Of a DNA stretch of 64,000 nucleotides, positions 1 to 8,985 are shown piece by piece (position 1 is the first letter of the stretch; the number at the start of each line of letters is the position of its first letter). Under the pieces are notes generated by a model, which did not search any database, was not told the origin of the DNA, and worked only from the letters and a program-made list of their open reading frames with translations. This DNA comes from Methanothermobacter sp. (GTDB lineage Archaea > Methanobacteriota > Methanobacteria > Methanobacteriales > Methanothermobacteraceae): NCBI RefSeq assembly GCF_030055435.1, contig NZ_JASFYG010000002.1:207224-271223 (forward strand). Reading direction: 5' to 3'. A program made the position numbers and the translations under genes.

Positions 1-458
1 CCGTTTTCAAGAACCTCATCGATTTCACCGGGCCTGAGCCTTATCTTTCCCTTGCTCCCGACACCTGATGGTACGTTGGTGAAGAGGGTGTTTATGAGTT
101 CCTTTATCTTTGGCCTAACATCCTCATGGTCCAGATTGGTCCTGACCATGCGGACACCACAGTTTATGTCGAATCCAACACCCCCGGGGCTTATGACTCC
201 TGTGCGGGCGCTGAATGCACCCACACCCCCTATGCTGAACCCGTATCCGAAGTGTATATCTGGGAGTCCAATTGAGAACTTCTGGATCCCTGGGAGGCAT
301 GCAACGTTTGCCACCTGATCAACAGCCCCCTTCTCAAGGTCCCTGAGGGCCTCATCTTTCAGGAATATTCTTCCAGGAACTCTCATTCCCTTCTTGTATG
401 ATGTTGGAACTTCCCAGACGGATTCTCTCACCTTAACCAGCTCTTCCCTTATATCCAT
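1..458 (-). CDS. rtcB: RtcB RNA-splicing ligase, N-terminal part (3' end beyond window)
   Basis: This is the N-terminal part of the GTP- and metal-dependent RNA ligase that joins tRNA exon halves. The reverse strand reads [18 protein letters not shown] and then the RtcB signature [15 protein letters not shown] followed by [12 protein letters not shown], which carries the Asp and Cys metal ligands. I place the start at the ATG at 458 because GAGAGG lies nine bases upstream; in-frame ATGs at 464 and 467 sit on the Shine-Dalgarno itself. About 152 codons are present; the family is about 480 residues, so the rest lies left of position 1. It follows the archease gene by 25 bases on the same strand, the usual pairing of RtcB with its activator. 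Confidence 0.93.
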   Translation of the reverse strand, partial: MDIREELVKVRESVWEVPTSYKKGMRVPGRIFLKDEALRDLEKGAVDQVANVACLPGIQKFSIGLPDIHFGYGFSIGGVGAFSARTGVISPGGVGFDINCGVRMVRTNLDHEDVRPKIKELINTLFTNVPSGVGSKGKIRLRPGEIDEVLEN

Positions 459-483
459 ACGCATCATCCTCTCTACTTATACA

Positions 484-906
484 TTACAGGTCCAGAATAA
501 CTCTTGCCTTCATCAAGCCATCCTCTTCAAGGATATCCATCATGTGAAAGGTCACGGCTTTAACCTCATCACGCCTCTCATGGTGGTCCTTGATCACCTC
601 TCCTGAGGCTTTACCGCTAAGACGCAGACCATCATAATCTTCAGTTATCTTAACTTTGAACTTACTGAATAAAATAAATTCAGTGTCATGTATAAAGAGG
701 AGTTCATCAAGCCAGTCATAGAGCAGCGAAACCATATCCTCGGATTTTATTTTCACTCTCCTGCTTTCCTCTGCTTTGACAAGTGATGTGTCTGTCATTA
801 TCTCGAACATTGCAAGGGCGGCGTTTTCAAACACCTCTTCGGGTGTATGGCCATAGGCCCAGTATCCTGCATCTGCAGTAACATCAAAGAATTCAAACCT
901 TTTCAT
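484..906 (-). CDS. Archease, RtcB-activating protein
   Basis: Archease is a small acidic protein that speeds guanylylation and turnover of the RtcB ligase in tRNA splicing. The 140 residues match the family length. Visible hallmarks are the N-terminal FDVTADAGYWAYG segment with the conserved Asp, the central LLYDWLDELLF helix, and the C-terminal VTFHMMDI. A GGAG lies about eight bases before the ATG. It lies immediately upstream of rtcB on the same strand, so the two probably form an operon. Confidence 0.93.
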   Translation of the reverse strand: MKRFEFFDVTADAGYWAYGHTPEEVFENAALAMFEIMTDTSLVKAEESRRVKIKSEDMVSLLYDWLDELLFIHDTEFILFSKFKVKITEDYDGLRLSGKASGEVIKDHHERRDEVKAVTFHMMDILEEDGLMKARVILDL

Positions 907-1029
907 GGGGGACTCTCCATTTATCTGATTCAGAGAGGAATGATTATTTCATCCACTGGTTAGTTTTCAGATGCTCTCTATCTCTTTTTTTAAATAAATC
1001 TCCGGTGAAGATGATAGTGGAGTGGTAGT

Positions 1030-1200
1030 ATGCACAGTCTCAGGAAACCAAACAGTATCAGGAGAAGGTTCTGGCTGCTGACGGTGGCTGGTGTTGATCC
1101 AAGGTCATTCATCTTAATCTCAGTTGTGATTTCTGTCGTAGTCTGGGGCCTTCTCATGGTGGCGGGAGGGGCCAACTCCAACTGCCCTGCAGGGGTCTGA
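1030..1200 (+). CDS. Small single-pass membrane protein, unknown
   Basis: This 56-codon frame starts MHSLRKPNSIRRRFW and has one strongly hydrophobic segment at residues 27-46 (FILISVVISVVVWGLLMVAG), then a short Cys-containing tail. The basic N-terminus before the helix suggests a cytoplasmic N-terminus. Support for expression is a GGAGTGGT motif just before the ATG and an AT-rich TATA-like element (TTTTTAAATAAATC) at about 987-1000, a spacing that would give a very short leader. Its stop abuts the stop of the convergent Cdc6 gene with no gap. I do not recognise a family. A Sec61-beta-like role was considered but the proline-rich N-terminal signature is absent. Confidence 0.5.
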   Translation: MHSLRKPNSIRRRFWLLTVAGVDPRSFILISVVISVVVWGLLMVAGGANSNCPAGV

Positions 1201-2325
1201 TCAGTCCAGGCACCTCTTAAGTTCGTCCCTGCTGAATCTGGGGATCACAATCCTCGAATTACCACGAACACCCTTACCTGTCAGTCTCGTGTCAATGAGT
1301 CTCAGAAATTCAAGCTTCTCAATTGTCCTGTTGAATGACGAGTAACTAGCCCCTGTCCTCTCATAGAAGAGCTCATAGAGCCTGCCAGCGGTTATGTCGT
1401 CATCCTCTGCCTCAATTATACTGATGAGAAACTCTCTTTCCTGACTGTTGAGTGTCCTCACGGTGTGCATGAGGTTAACCGGCCCGGTGCTCCTCACAGC
1501 CCTTTCAAGGTGTTCCTCGGTTATTACAGGTGAGGCATCGGCCTCTGCAAGGTTTCCGCATACCCTCAGGAGGTCTATGCCGTAGCGCAGGTCCCCGGTA
1601 TCCACGGTGTGATCGGTTATTCTCTCTATGAGTTCATCGGAGATCACACCTGGATAGAAGCCCACCCTCACACGATCTCTAAGGATATTGAATATCTCCT
1701 CACGGGTGTAGGGTGGGAATATGATCTCCTGGGGTATGAATATGGAGTTGACGTTTTTATCAAGGGCGTACCTGAATTCAATGTCAGATAAAACCGCGAA
1801 TACACCGGTTCTAACGCCCTCAAACACCTCATGGGCCCTCAGTATATCGTACAGGACCTTGTTGGCGTTTTTACTGTAAAAGAGGTGGTTTATATCATCC
1901 AGGGCCACCACCAGCGCCCTGTTTTCACTGGCCAGGTGCTGCATTATCGCCTGGTAGATCCTGGAGAAAGGTACACCTGTTTCAGGGGGCTGATGTCCGA
2001 ATATTTTGCTGTAAATCTGGGAGAAGATACCGAATCTTGTGGTGTGAAGCTGACAGTTTATATAGCAGCAGACAACGTTTTCGGATGTTGACTCAACCAT
2101 CTCAAAGATCTTTTTGATGGCGGTGGTCTTACCTGTTGCACAGGACCCCAGTATAACGGCATTCACGGGTCTTCCATTCCTCAGGGCAGGCCTTATGCAG
2201 ACTGCAAGGGCCTCCATCTGGGATTCCCTGTACCTGTAGTTCTCAGGGACATAGTCCGGGTCAAAGGCATTCATATACCTGAAGATGGTTTCATCATGAA
2301 GCAGTATATCCCTTATATCCTTCAT
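1201..2325 (-). CDS. Cdc6/Orc1 replication initiator, second paralog type
   Basis: This is an AAA+ origin-binding and helicase-loading protein. About 374 residues contain Walker A GSCATGKT (near residue 65), Walker B ALVVALDDINHL, a sensor-1 region TGVFAVLSDIEF and a C-terminal winged-helix region from about residue 290. The genus has two Cdc6 proteins; the divergent sequence suggests this is the non-canonical one (Cdc6-2), which I infer. I chose the ATG at 2325 because the upstream in-frame GTG at 2334 is part of a GTGA Shine-Dalgarno. The upstream intergenic region holds a 30-nt direct repeat that could be a binding site. No canonical origin-recognition box array was identified here. Confidence 0.88.
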   Translation of the reverse strand: MKDIRDILLHDETIFRYMNAFDPDYVPENYRYRESQMEALAVCIRPALRNGRPVNAVILGSCATGKTTAIKKIFEMVESTSENVVCCYINCQLHTTRFGIFSQIYSKIFGHQPPETGVPFSRIYQAIMQHLASENRALVVALDDINHLFYSKNANKVLYDILRAHEVFEGVRTGVFAVLSDIEFRYALDKNVNSIFIPQEIIFPPYTREEIFNILRDRVRVGFYPGVISDELIERITDHTVDTGDLRYGIDLLRVCGNLAEADASPVITEEHLERAVRSTGPVNLMHTVRTLNSQEREFLISIIEAEDDDITAGRLYELFYERTGASYSSFNRTIEKLEFLRLIDTRLTGKGVRGNSRIVIPRFSRDELKRCLD

Positions 2326-2334
2326 ATTCTTCAC

Positions 2335-2723
2335 AGTTTATTTTAAATGGCCATAAGGATTTTTTCAGAGCACACATGAAATCATCAGAATGATTTATAT
2401 GGTAAGAACTTAATAAGGTTTTATCTGGATCTGTTTACTTAGATTGAGAATTGCATGAGTTGAGGGTAAGGATTTAATAATGTTTTATCTGGATGATACC
2501 CGCTTTAATGAGATGACGTCCCTAATGACTCACTTTAAATTAAAGGGAAATAAGATCCGCATTAGTTTTATGATGATGTCTTTGCTGCTGGAATCACTCC
2601 TATGCATTCTGATAACTGATGAATTTAATCAAGTAATGGAAATGATTATGTTCCTCGCTTTACAAATCATCAGGGGGAGAACATGGTTAGGCAGCGCATT
2701 TATGCACTGTAGCCTCCTTAAGG
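2335..2723. other. 389-nt intergenic region upstream of cdc6
   Basis: This AT-rich gap separates cdc6 from mptE, both on the minus strand. It contains an imperfect 30-nt direct repeat at 2401-2430 and 2465-2494. I see no RNA gene. A plus-strand frame (2480-2797) starts inside the second repeat and runs into mptE antisense, so I do not accept it as a gene. Confidence 0.6.
2401..2494. repeat. Imperfect 30-nt direct repeat, 64-nt period
   Basis: Copies at 2401-2430 and 2465-2494 share 27 of 30 positions and both end in GTTTTATCTGGAT. They start 64 bases apart and lie 76-169 bases upstream of the cdc6 start. They may be protein-binding iterons (autoregulation or origin-related) or a local duplication. 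The two readings cannot be separated from one sequence. Confidence 0.75.
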
Positions 2724-3422
2724 TTACCATTTCTCTATCTGGATTCTTCCATTCCTTTCAATCCACTCTATCAGTCTCTCAGCATATTCGAGTTTGAGCC
2801 TCTTAACTGGATCCGCCCTTCCTGTTTCGGAACCCATCTCAGGCCTTGAGTACCTGGTTACAACTTCACCGAAGTCCATGCCGGCAAGTATCACGGTTTC
2901 TGCACCGAGGGCCTCTGCAAGGAAAACGGCCCGGTCACCATCCGTGAAGCCCCCAAAATTGTATATGCATCCATAGGGGACACTCTGGGTTGTCCCTATA
3001 AAGTTCTTGAGGCATGGCAGATACTTCCTGAGCGCCTCAAGGTTGTTGCCATGGGCATGAACCACCAGGGAGGCCCCCCTCCTGTTGGCCTCAATTATAT
3101 CCTCCATTCTACCGTCAAGGTCCGTCACGATTATATGGGGGACTAAACCCTCCTCAAGAAGCGCTGTTGTCGCACCATCTGCTGCCACTATGGTGACATT
3201 CCCTCTGACCTCTTTGAATCTTTTAACGTGTTTCCTGAGTGATGGACCAGCACCGAATACGATGAAGTCCAGTGAGGGAACCCTCAGGATTTCGGGTCCC
3301 GGGCAGCCATGCTCCCTCAGGAAGGATTCCAGGTAGAATGCAGACTCCTCATCGGCCCTCCTGCTGAATCCAAAGTCATCAAGTATTCGCCCATACCATT
3401 CGAGCCAGACTTCCATTTCCAT
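2724..3422 (-). CDS. mptE: 6-hydroxymethyl-7,8-dihydropterin pyrophosphokinase MptE-like (DUF115)
   Basis: The archaeal MptE transfers pyrophosphate from ATP to 6-hydroxymethyldihydropterin, a step towards methanopterin. The 232 residues show the DUF115 core: FIVFGAGPSL near residue 55, TIVAADGATTALLE, HIIVTDLDGR with acidic metal ligands, VHAHGNN and FGGFTDGDRAVFLA. This is the usual archaeal domain arrangement and length. ATGs at 3422 and 3416 are both possible and neither has a strong Shine-Dalgarno. It is transcribed away from the neighbouring aminotransferase, so it likely has its own promoter in 3423-3617. Confidence 0.85.
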   Translation of the reverse strand: MEMEVWLEWYGRILDDFGFSRRADEESAFYLESFLREHGCPGPEILRVPSLDFIVFGAGPSLRKHVKRFKEVRGNVTIVAADGATTALLEEGLVPHIIVTDLDGRMEDIIEANRRGASLVVHAHGNNLEALRKYLPCLKNFIGTTQSVPYGCIYNFGGFTDGDRAVFLAEALGAETVILAGMDFGEVVTRYSRPEMGSETGRADPVKRLKLEYAERLIEWIERNGRIQIEKW

Positions 3423-3617
3423 GGGACAAATCTATCAGGGGAGATATATGATTCTTTTGATCAGACTTTCTGGTTCCATCCAGGTAGAGGCCGGTGACCC
3501 CCATGTGTTCCTCCAACTTGAACTTTATGGCATCATCACATGTGTAAATCTTTTTAAATGCACGATTAAAAATAAGTACAGGTTACAGAATCCACTTGAA
3601 TCTGGAGGTTTTTTGGA

Positions 3618-4775
3618 ATGGATGAAACACTGCTTATGATCCCCGGGCCAACACGGGTGGCCCAGAGAGTCCTTAAGGCAATGTCAGAGAACATTGTTAA
3701 CCACAGGAGCGCACTGTTTGGTAAAATACTCACTGAAACAACTGAGATGATGTCAGATGTCTTCAGGACAAACAATAAATCTTACCTCCTAACAGGGTCG
3801 GGGACAGCTGCCATGGAGGCGGCGGTTGCAAACATCATCGAACCAGGTGACAAAATCCTGAACGTTGTTGGAGGCAAATTCGGCCAGCGGTTTGCACAGA
3901 TAGTTGAGGCCTTCGGTGGAGAATCAATAAGGATAGACGTCGAGTGGGGCAGCGCCGTCAACCCCGATGAGATAGGATATATGCTTGAGGAGAATGACGA
4001 TATAAAGGCGGTCACCGTTGTCCACAATGAGACATCAACCGGTGTTGCAAACCCAATAAAGGAGATAGGTAAGATAATGGCGGATTACGACGCCCTCTAC
4101 ATAGTTGACACGGTCTCATCCCTCGGTGGGGACGAGGTTGAAGTTGACGGCTACGGCATAGACATCTGCGTGACCGGCTCCCAGAAGTGCCTTGCAGCCC
4201 CACCCGGCCTGGCAGCCATAACACTCAGCGACGACGCCTGGAAGGTTGTTGAATCAGTGGATAACCCCAGGACATACTACCTGAACCTCAAGAGGTACAG
4301 GAAGAGCGGGGATGCCGAGCCACCTGAAACCCCCTACACACCAGCAGTCTCACTTATATACGCAATGCACGAGGCACTTCAGGTGATAATGGAGGAGGGA
4401 CTCAGCAACAGGATAAAGAGGCATAAACTGGCAGCTGAGGCAACCAGGAATGCTGTAAAGGCCCTCAACCTTGAACTCTTCCCTGATGAATCGGTATCAT
4501 CCACCACGGTGACGGCCGTTAATCTACCTGAGGGCGTCACAGATGGAGAACTCAGGGGAACAATGAGGAACAAGTACCACGTTGAACTCGCAGGGGGCCA
4601 GGACCACCTGAAGGGCAAGATATTCAGGATAGGCCACATGGGTAACATAACCCACAGGGAACTTATAACAACATTCTCAGCCCTGGAGATGACCCTGAGG
4701 GAACTGGGCTTTGAAGTTGAAATGGGAGAGGCAGTGGCCGCGGTTGCCGACACCTACCTCCCTGAGGATGTCTGA
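3618..4775 (+). CDS. Class V aminotransferase (serine/alanine-glyoxylate type)
   Basis: This is a PLP-dependent aminotransferase of fold type I, 385 residues. The N-terminus LLMIPGPTRV, the LTGSGTAAMEA phosphate-binding region and the PLP lysine in VTGSQKCLAAPPGLA identify the serine-pyruvate / alanine-glyoxylate / aspartate group. In methanogens a homolog (MJ0959) works as the phosphoserine aminotransferase of serine biosynthesis. I infer the same possibility here, and a phosphoserine phosphatase domain is encoded at 23645-25132. The start is well supported: TGGAGGT lies eight bases before the ATG. Confidence 0.88.
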   Translation: MDETLLMIPGPTRVAQRVLKAMSENIVNHRSALFGKILTETTEMMSDVFRTNNKSYLLTGSGTAAMEAAVANIIEPGDKILNVVGGKFGQRFAQIVEAFGGESIRIDVEWGSAVNPDEIGYMLEENDDIKAVTVVHNETSTGVANPIKEIGKIMADYDALYIVDTVSSLGGDEVEVDGYGIDICVTGSQKCLAAPPGLAAITLSDDAWKVVESVDNPRTYYLNLKRYRKSGDAEPPETPYTPAVSLIYAMHEALQVIMEEGLSNRIKRHKLAAEATRNAVKALNLELFPDESVSSTTVTAVNLPEGVTDGELRGTMRNKYHVELAGGQDHLKGKIFRIGHMGNITHRELITTFSALEMTLRELGFEVEMGEAVAAVADTYLPEDV

Positions 4776-4838
4776 ACGGATTATTTTCCTTTAATTCTTT
4801 TTTAAGGCCAAAATTCCTTTTTTCATCCAGTTAAGGAT

Positions 4839-6407
4839 CTACAGATCTGGAAGGGGTATGTTCTCCTCTTCAACCATTAACTCCACTAGATAGGGTTCTC
4901 CTGAATCAAGGCCCCTCTCAACGGCCCCTGCAACGTCACCAATTTCATAAACCCTCTCTGCACCTATACCATATGCACCTGCAAGTTTAACAAAATCAGG
5001 GTTCCTCATCTTAACAGAGTAGCTTGCACCGTATTTCATCTCCTGCCACTGCCTTATAACATCAAGTTGCCCGTTGTTCAGTATGCACATGGTGATTCCA
5101 AGGTCCAGTTCAGCCACGGTCCCGAGTTCCTGCATGGTCATCTGGAAACCCCCGTCCCCCGCCACCAGCAGAACATCATCATCTGGCCTTGCAAGTTTTG
5201 CACCCACTGCAGCAGGCAGGCCATACCCCATGGGTCCGAACCCCCCGGAGAAGAGGAGGCTGCGCTCCCTTAGAACCCTCCTGTGGAGGGTGACCCAGGT
5301 TGTGTGACTTCCAGCGTCACTGACCACAACCGCATCTGGGGCAGCATCTAGGATGCTGCGGACGGCTGAGGAGGTCTTAAGGGTTTTCTCTTCGCCAAGA
5401 GGTAAATCATAGAGGGGAGGATTTTTTTTCCTGAAGTCATGAAGTTCCCTTAACCATCTTACAGGATGTTTCACATGAATACCATGCATCAGAAAGTCCT
5501 TTACATTCATATTTAACCTGAAATCGCCCCTAAGGACATTGGGGTCTGTATTAACATGTATAATCTGGGGGTTACCAATCGCCGCTGAGGTCCTATCTGA
5601 GAGTCTTGAGCCGAGCACGAGGAGAACGTCACATTCCCTTGCAGCATAGTTTCCTGTGGGAGTCCCCCTTGTCCCTGTCATTCCAAGGCAGAGTGGGTGG
5701 TCCTCTGGGAGAACACCCCTCCCACTGTAGGTCGTCACAACCGGGAGCTGGTTTTCAGTGATAAACTTCCTGAACTCCTCAAGGGCTCCTGCCCAGATTA
5801 TGCCCGCGCCTGCCAGGACCAGGGGCTTTTCTGCTGATCTCAGAACCTCAATGGCATCATTGGGGTCTGGTGTTTTACCTGGTGTACTGGGGGGTTTTTC
5901 AATGGTCTTCACCCCCTCCTCAAGCACATCCTTGGGGAGGTTGATGTGCATCACCCCGGTGACTCCCCTATCAAATGCATCGAGGGCATCAATAAGCGCC
6001 AGGGTAGCATCATCTCCATTGAAGGCTGTTCGACTGCTCTTTACAACTGGACTGAAGACACCCTCTATGTCTGTCTCCTGGAACCTGCCCCCACCTTCAC
6101 CCCTGGGAAGGTCCCCTGTTAGAGCTATGAGGGGCACAGAATCGGTGTTTGCAGCGGCTACTCCCATAACAAGGTTCAGGGCCCCGGGGCCGCCGGTGGC
6201 CACGCATATACCTGGCCTTCCAGAGGCCCGGGCGTAGCCGTCTGCAGCATGTACAGCCCCCTGTTCGTGCCTCATGAGAACATGCTGGATCCCTGATTTT
6301 CGGAGGGCCTCGTAGAGGGGGAGTATCTGTTCACCGGGATGCCCGAATATGTGGGTGAAACCTGCCTCCTCAAGCATCTCTGTGAGGACCTCTGCGCACA
6401 CCTTCAT
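4839..6407 (-). CDS. Acetolactate-synthase-like thiamine-diphosphate enzyme
   Basis: The 522 residues have the three domains of the ThDP-dependent decarboxylase/AHAS catalytic family. Seen are the catalytic Glu48 in LMRHEQGAVHAADGYAR, the middle-domain region KPLVLAGAGIIWAG, and the ThDP-Mg motif beginning GDGGFQM and ending CILNN. It resembles the AHAS large subunit but no small regulatory subunit is adjacent, so it may be a paralog with another 2-oxoacid substrate rather than the main IlvB. It converges on the aminotransferase gene and is divergent from acs. The Shine-Dalgarno is weak. Confidence 0.82.
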   Translation of the reverse strand: MKVCAEVLTEMLEEAGFTHIFGHPGEQILPLYEALRKSGIQHVLMRHEQGAVHAADGYARASGRPGICVATGGPGALNLVMGVAAANTDSVPLIALTGDLPRGEGGGRFQETDIEGVFSPVVKSSRTAFNGDDATLALIDALDAFDRGVTGVMHINLPKDVLEEGVKTIEKPPSTPGKTPDPNDAIEVLRSAEKPLVLAGAGIIWAGALEEFRKFITENQLPVVTTYSGRGVLPEDHPLCLGMTGTRGTPTGNYAARECDVLLVLGSRLSDRTSAAIGNPQIIHVNTDPNVLRGDFRLNMNVKDFLMHGIHVKHPVRWLRELHDFRKKNPPLYDLPLGEEKTLKTSSAVRSILDAAPDAVVVSDAGSHTTWVTLHRRVLRERSLLFSGGFGPMGYGLPAAVGAKLARPDDDVLLVAGDGGFQMTMQELGTVAELDLGITMCILNNGQLDVIRQWQEMKYGASYSVKMRNPDFVKLAGAYGIGAERVYEIGDVAGAVERGLDSGEPYLVELMVEEENIPLPDL

Positions 6408-6476
6408 GACTTCAAGTATATTCTGCCAACTATTTAAATCATGAAATAGAAAAATTACTGTAAGTGGGGGTTTATT

Positions 6477-8438
6477 ATGAGCGGGCAGCTAGATTCTCTT
6501 CTTAAGGAGGAACGAATTTTCAATCCAGATGATGAGACAGTTAGAAACAGCAATATAAGGATCTGGATGGATCAACATGGCATAGGGGATTATGATGAGC
6601 TCCTTGAGAGAGCCAGGTCGGATCCTGAATGGTTCTGGGATGAAATGGCATCTGAACTTGAATGGTTCAGTCCATACGAGAGGGTCCTTGAATGGGAACC
6701 ACCCCATGCTAGGTGGTTCACAGGCGGAAGGTTCAATATAACCTACAATGCACTTGACAGGCACGTTGCTGGCCCTGAAAAGAACAGGGTCGCCTATATA
6801 TGGGAGGGTGAGGATGGTAGCGTCAGGAAGCTCACCTACTATGACCTCTACCGGGAGGTTAACCGTCTTGCCAATGCACTTAAAGAGATGGGTGTCGGGA
6901 AAGGGGACCGTGTGAGCATCTACCTTCCCATGATACCTGAACTTCCGGTTGCGATGCTGGCATGCGCAAGGATAGGGGCCGTTCACAGTGTTGTATTCAG
7001 TGGGTTCTGGGCCAAGGCGTTCCGTGAGAGAGCTGTGGATGCAGAGGCAAAGGTTGCAATAACTGCAGATGCATTCTACCGGAGGGGTAAGGTAATAAGG
7101 CTCAAGGATACCCTCGATATGGTAGCAGATGACATACCATCACTTGAGAGGGTCATAGTTGTTGACAGGCTCGGGGAGGACGTGAACATGGTTGAGGGGC
7201 GGGATTTGCGCTGGGAGGATGCAGTTGAGGGAATGAGTGATGAATGCCCCTGTGAGGAGCTCGACCCGGAGGACCCCCTCTTCATACTCTACACCTCGGG
7301 CACCACAGGAAAACCCAAGGGAGTGGTGCACACACACGGGGGCTACGCAGCTGGTGTGAGTTCCACCTACCGGTTTGTCTTTGATGTAAAGGAAAGGGAC
7401 ATCTGGTGGTGCGCAGCGGATATAGGGTGGATAACAGGTCACAGCTACATAGTCTACGCCCCCCTCATTGAGGGCTCAACATCGGTTATGTATGAGGGAG
7501 CCCCTGATTACCCTGACCCTGGAAGGATATGGAGCATGATTGAAAGGTACGGTGTGACAATCTTCTACACTGCCCCCACAACCGTCAGGCTCTTCATGAA
7601 GTACGGGAACAAGTGGCCTGAAAAGTATGACCTCAGCACCCTAAGGCTCCTTGGATCTGTGGGTGAACCCATAAACCCTGAGGCATGGATGTGGTACTAC
7701 AGGACGATTGGTGGTGGCAGATGTCCAATCATGGATACGTGGTGGCAGACAGAGACCGGGATGCACATGATAACACCCCTTCCTTTAACACCACTCAAGC
7801 CTGGATCTGCAGGGAAGCCCTTCCCCACAGTGGTGGCTGATGTGGTTGATGATGACGGTGAGAGCATACGTGGAAGTGGGGGACATCTGGTTATAAGGAC
7901 ACCCTGGCCTGCAATGTTCAGGACACTGTTCAGGGAACCTGAGAGGTATGTGGAGGCATACTGGAGCACCTTCCCTGGGATTTACCTCAGCGGGGATGTT
8001 GCAAGGATAGATGAGGATGGCTACTTCTGGATACAGGGAAGGGAAGACGATGTCCTCAACGTCGCAGGTCACAGGATAAGCACAGCCGAGGTTGAATCGG
8101 CCCTTGTAAGTCACCCCGACGTAGTCGAGGCCGCGGTGGTCGGAAAACCCGATATACTGAAGGGTGAGGAGATAGCGGCATTCGTGACACTCCGGGACAC
8201 CGTGAAGCCAGTACCACGCCTCAAGGGCGTTCTGAGGGAGCACGTCAGGAGGGAGATAGGGCCAATAGCAAGTCCGAGTTACATTGAATTCGTCGAGGAT
8301 CTGCCAAAAACACGTTCAGGTAAGATAATGAGGAGGGTTATAAAGGCCCTTATAAGGGGTGAGGATGCGGGTGACCTGAGCACACTCTCAAACCCCGAGT
8401 CTGTGAGGATGCTTGAGGAGAGACTTCAGACAATTTAA
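6477..8438 (+). CDS. acsA: Acetyl-CoA synthetase, AMP-forming
   Basis: The enzyme activates acetate to acetyl-CoA through acetyl-AMP, letting an autotroph assimilate acetate. The 653 residues are full length. Visible are the P-loop YTSGTTGKPKG, the GSVGEPINPEAW motif, the substrate region DTWWQTETG, the hinge ISGD-like YLSGDVARIDEDGYFWIQGR, and the C-terminal KTRSGKIMRR with the regulatory and catalytic Lys616. The reading frame is uninterrupted. I recall that the strain Delta H annotation splits this gene, which suggests a strain difference or an older sequencing error. GTGGGGGT precedes the ATG. Confidence 0.95.
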   Translation: MSGQLDSLLKEERIFNPDDETVRNSNIRIWMDQHGIGDYDELLERARSDPEWFWDEMASELEWFSPYERVLEWEPPHARWFTGGRFNITYNALDRHVAGPEKNRVAYIWEGEDGSVRKLTYYDLYREVNRLANALKEMGVGKGDRVSIYLPMIPELPVAMLACARIGAVHSVVFSGFWAKAFRERAVDAEAKVAITADAFYRRGKVIRLKDTLDMVADDIPSLERVIVVDRLGEDVNMVEGRDLRWEDAVEGMSDECPCEELDPEDPLFILYTSGTTGKPKGVVHTHGGYAAGVSSTYRFVFDVKERDIWWCAADIGWITGHSYIVYAPLIEGSTSVMYEGAPDYPDPGRIWSMIERYGVTIFYTAPTTVRLFMKYGNKWPEKYDLSTLRLLGSVGEPINPEAWMWYYRTIGGGRCPIMDTWWQTETGMHMITPLPLTPLKPGSAGKPFPTVVADVVDDDGESIRGSGGHLVIRTPWPAMFRTLFREPERYVEAYWSTFPGIYLSGDVARIDEDGYFWIQGREDDVLNVAGHRISTAEVESALVSHPDVVEAAVVGKPDILKGEEIAAFVTLRDTVKPVPRLKGVLREHVRREIGPIASPSYIEFVEDLPKTRSGKIMRRVIKALIRGEDAGDLSTLSNPESVRMLEERLQTI

Positions 8439-8443
8439 TCCAT

Positions 8444-8896
8444 TCAATCCTCCTGGTAGCTCCCCCTGTACCTCCCAGAACCCTTGACGGGGAATACAAC
8501 TCCCTGCGCTATCCTTTCACCCCTCTTGATCCTGTACTCATATTCACCACAGTTCTGGACAAGGAACTGGAGCGTCCCCCGGAATCCAGGGTCTCCAACT
8601 GCGGTGTGGACCGATACAAAGGATCGCAGCAGGGTTGACCTTGGAAGGTAAAGCATAGCATAGCCCTCAGGTATTTTTATTTTTCTATCCACACTCACAA
8701 GGTAGGATTTCCCTGGTTCCAGTGTGTATACAGGCGGATCCAGCCTTTCAAGGGGCGGCAAATTCTTTTCATCGTCAATCAGTGAACCTGGACCTGCCTG
8801 CCGGTAAACCTCATCAACACGGAGGTCAATCCCAGCCGGCTGTACCAGTTCCTTAAAATCCGGAAAAAGTTTTATTAACTCCTTTTCTCCGATCAT
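8444..8896 (-). CDS. dut: dUTPase / dCTP deaminase family protein, probable dUTPase
   Basis: This is a 150-residue member of the dCTP deaminase/dUTPase trimeric beta-barrel family, which keeps uracil out of DNA. It has the PAGIDLRVDEVYR start, the LPRSTLLRSFVSVHTAVGDP segment, GFRGTLQFLVQN, and a C-terminal GRYRGSYQED. The core segment lacks the deaminase-type HLTAGWIDPGF pattern, so hydrolysis of dUTP fits better, though a bifunctional enzyme cannot be excluded. It ends five bases from the stop of the convergent acs gene. GAGAGGA precedes the ATG. Confidence 0.8.
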   Translation of the reverse strand: MIGEKELIKLFPDFKELVQPAGIDLRVDEVYRQAGPGSLIDDEKNLPPLERLDPPVYTLEPGKSYLVSVDRKIKIPEGYAMLYLPRSTLLRSFVSVHTAVGDPGFRGTLQFLVQNCGEYEYRIKRGERIAQGVVFPVKGSGRYRGSYQED

Positions 8897-8985
8897 ATCT
8901 CATTCCTCTCTGTTGATACTGTGATATAAGCTCATCCAGTTTAAGACTTATTTGATGTGACTCCATAGTTATATCTGGTGGTACC

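Noticed and set aside
990-1181. Minus-strand frame opposite the small membrane ORF
   Set aside because: No ribosome-binding site and a composition typical of an antisense shadow; the plus-strand frame has better promoter and start signals.
2335-2723. Replication origin
   Set aside because: Only one repeat pair and no recognisable origin-recognition-box array or strong unwinding element was found, so an origin call is not supported.
2480-2797. Plus-strand open frame of 105 codons in the cdc6-mptE gap
   Set aside because: It starts inside a direct repeat, has low-complexity hydrophobic composition and runs antisense into the end of mptE; no ribosome-binding site.
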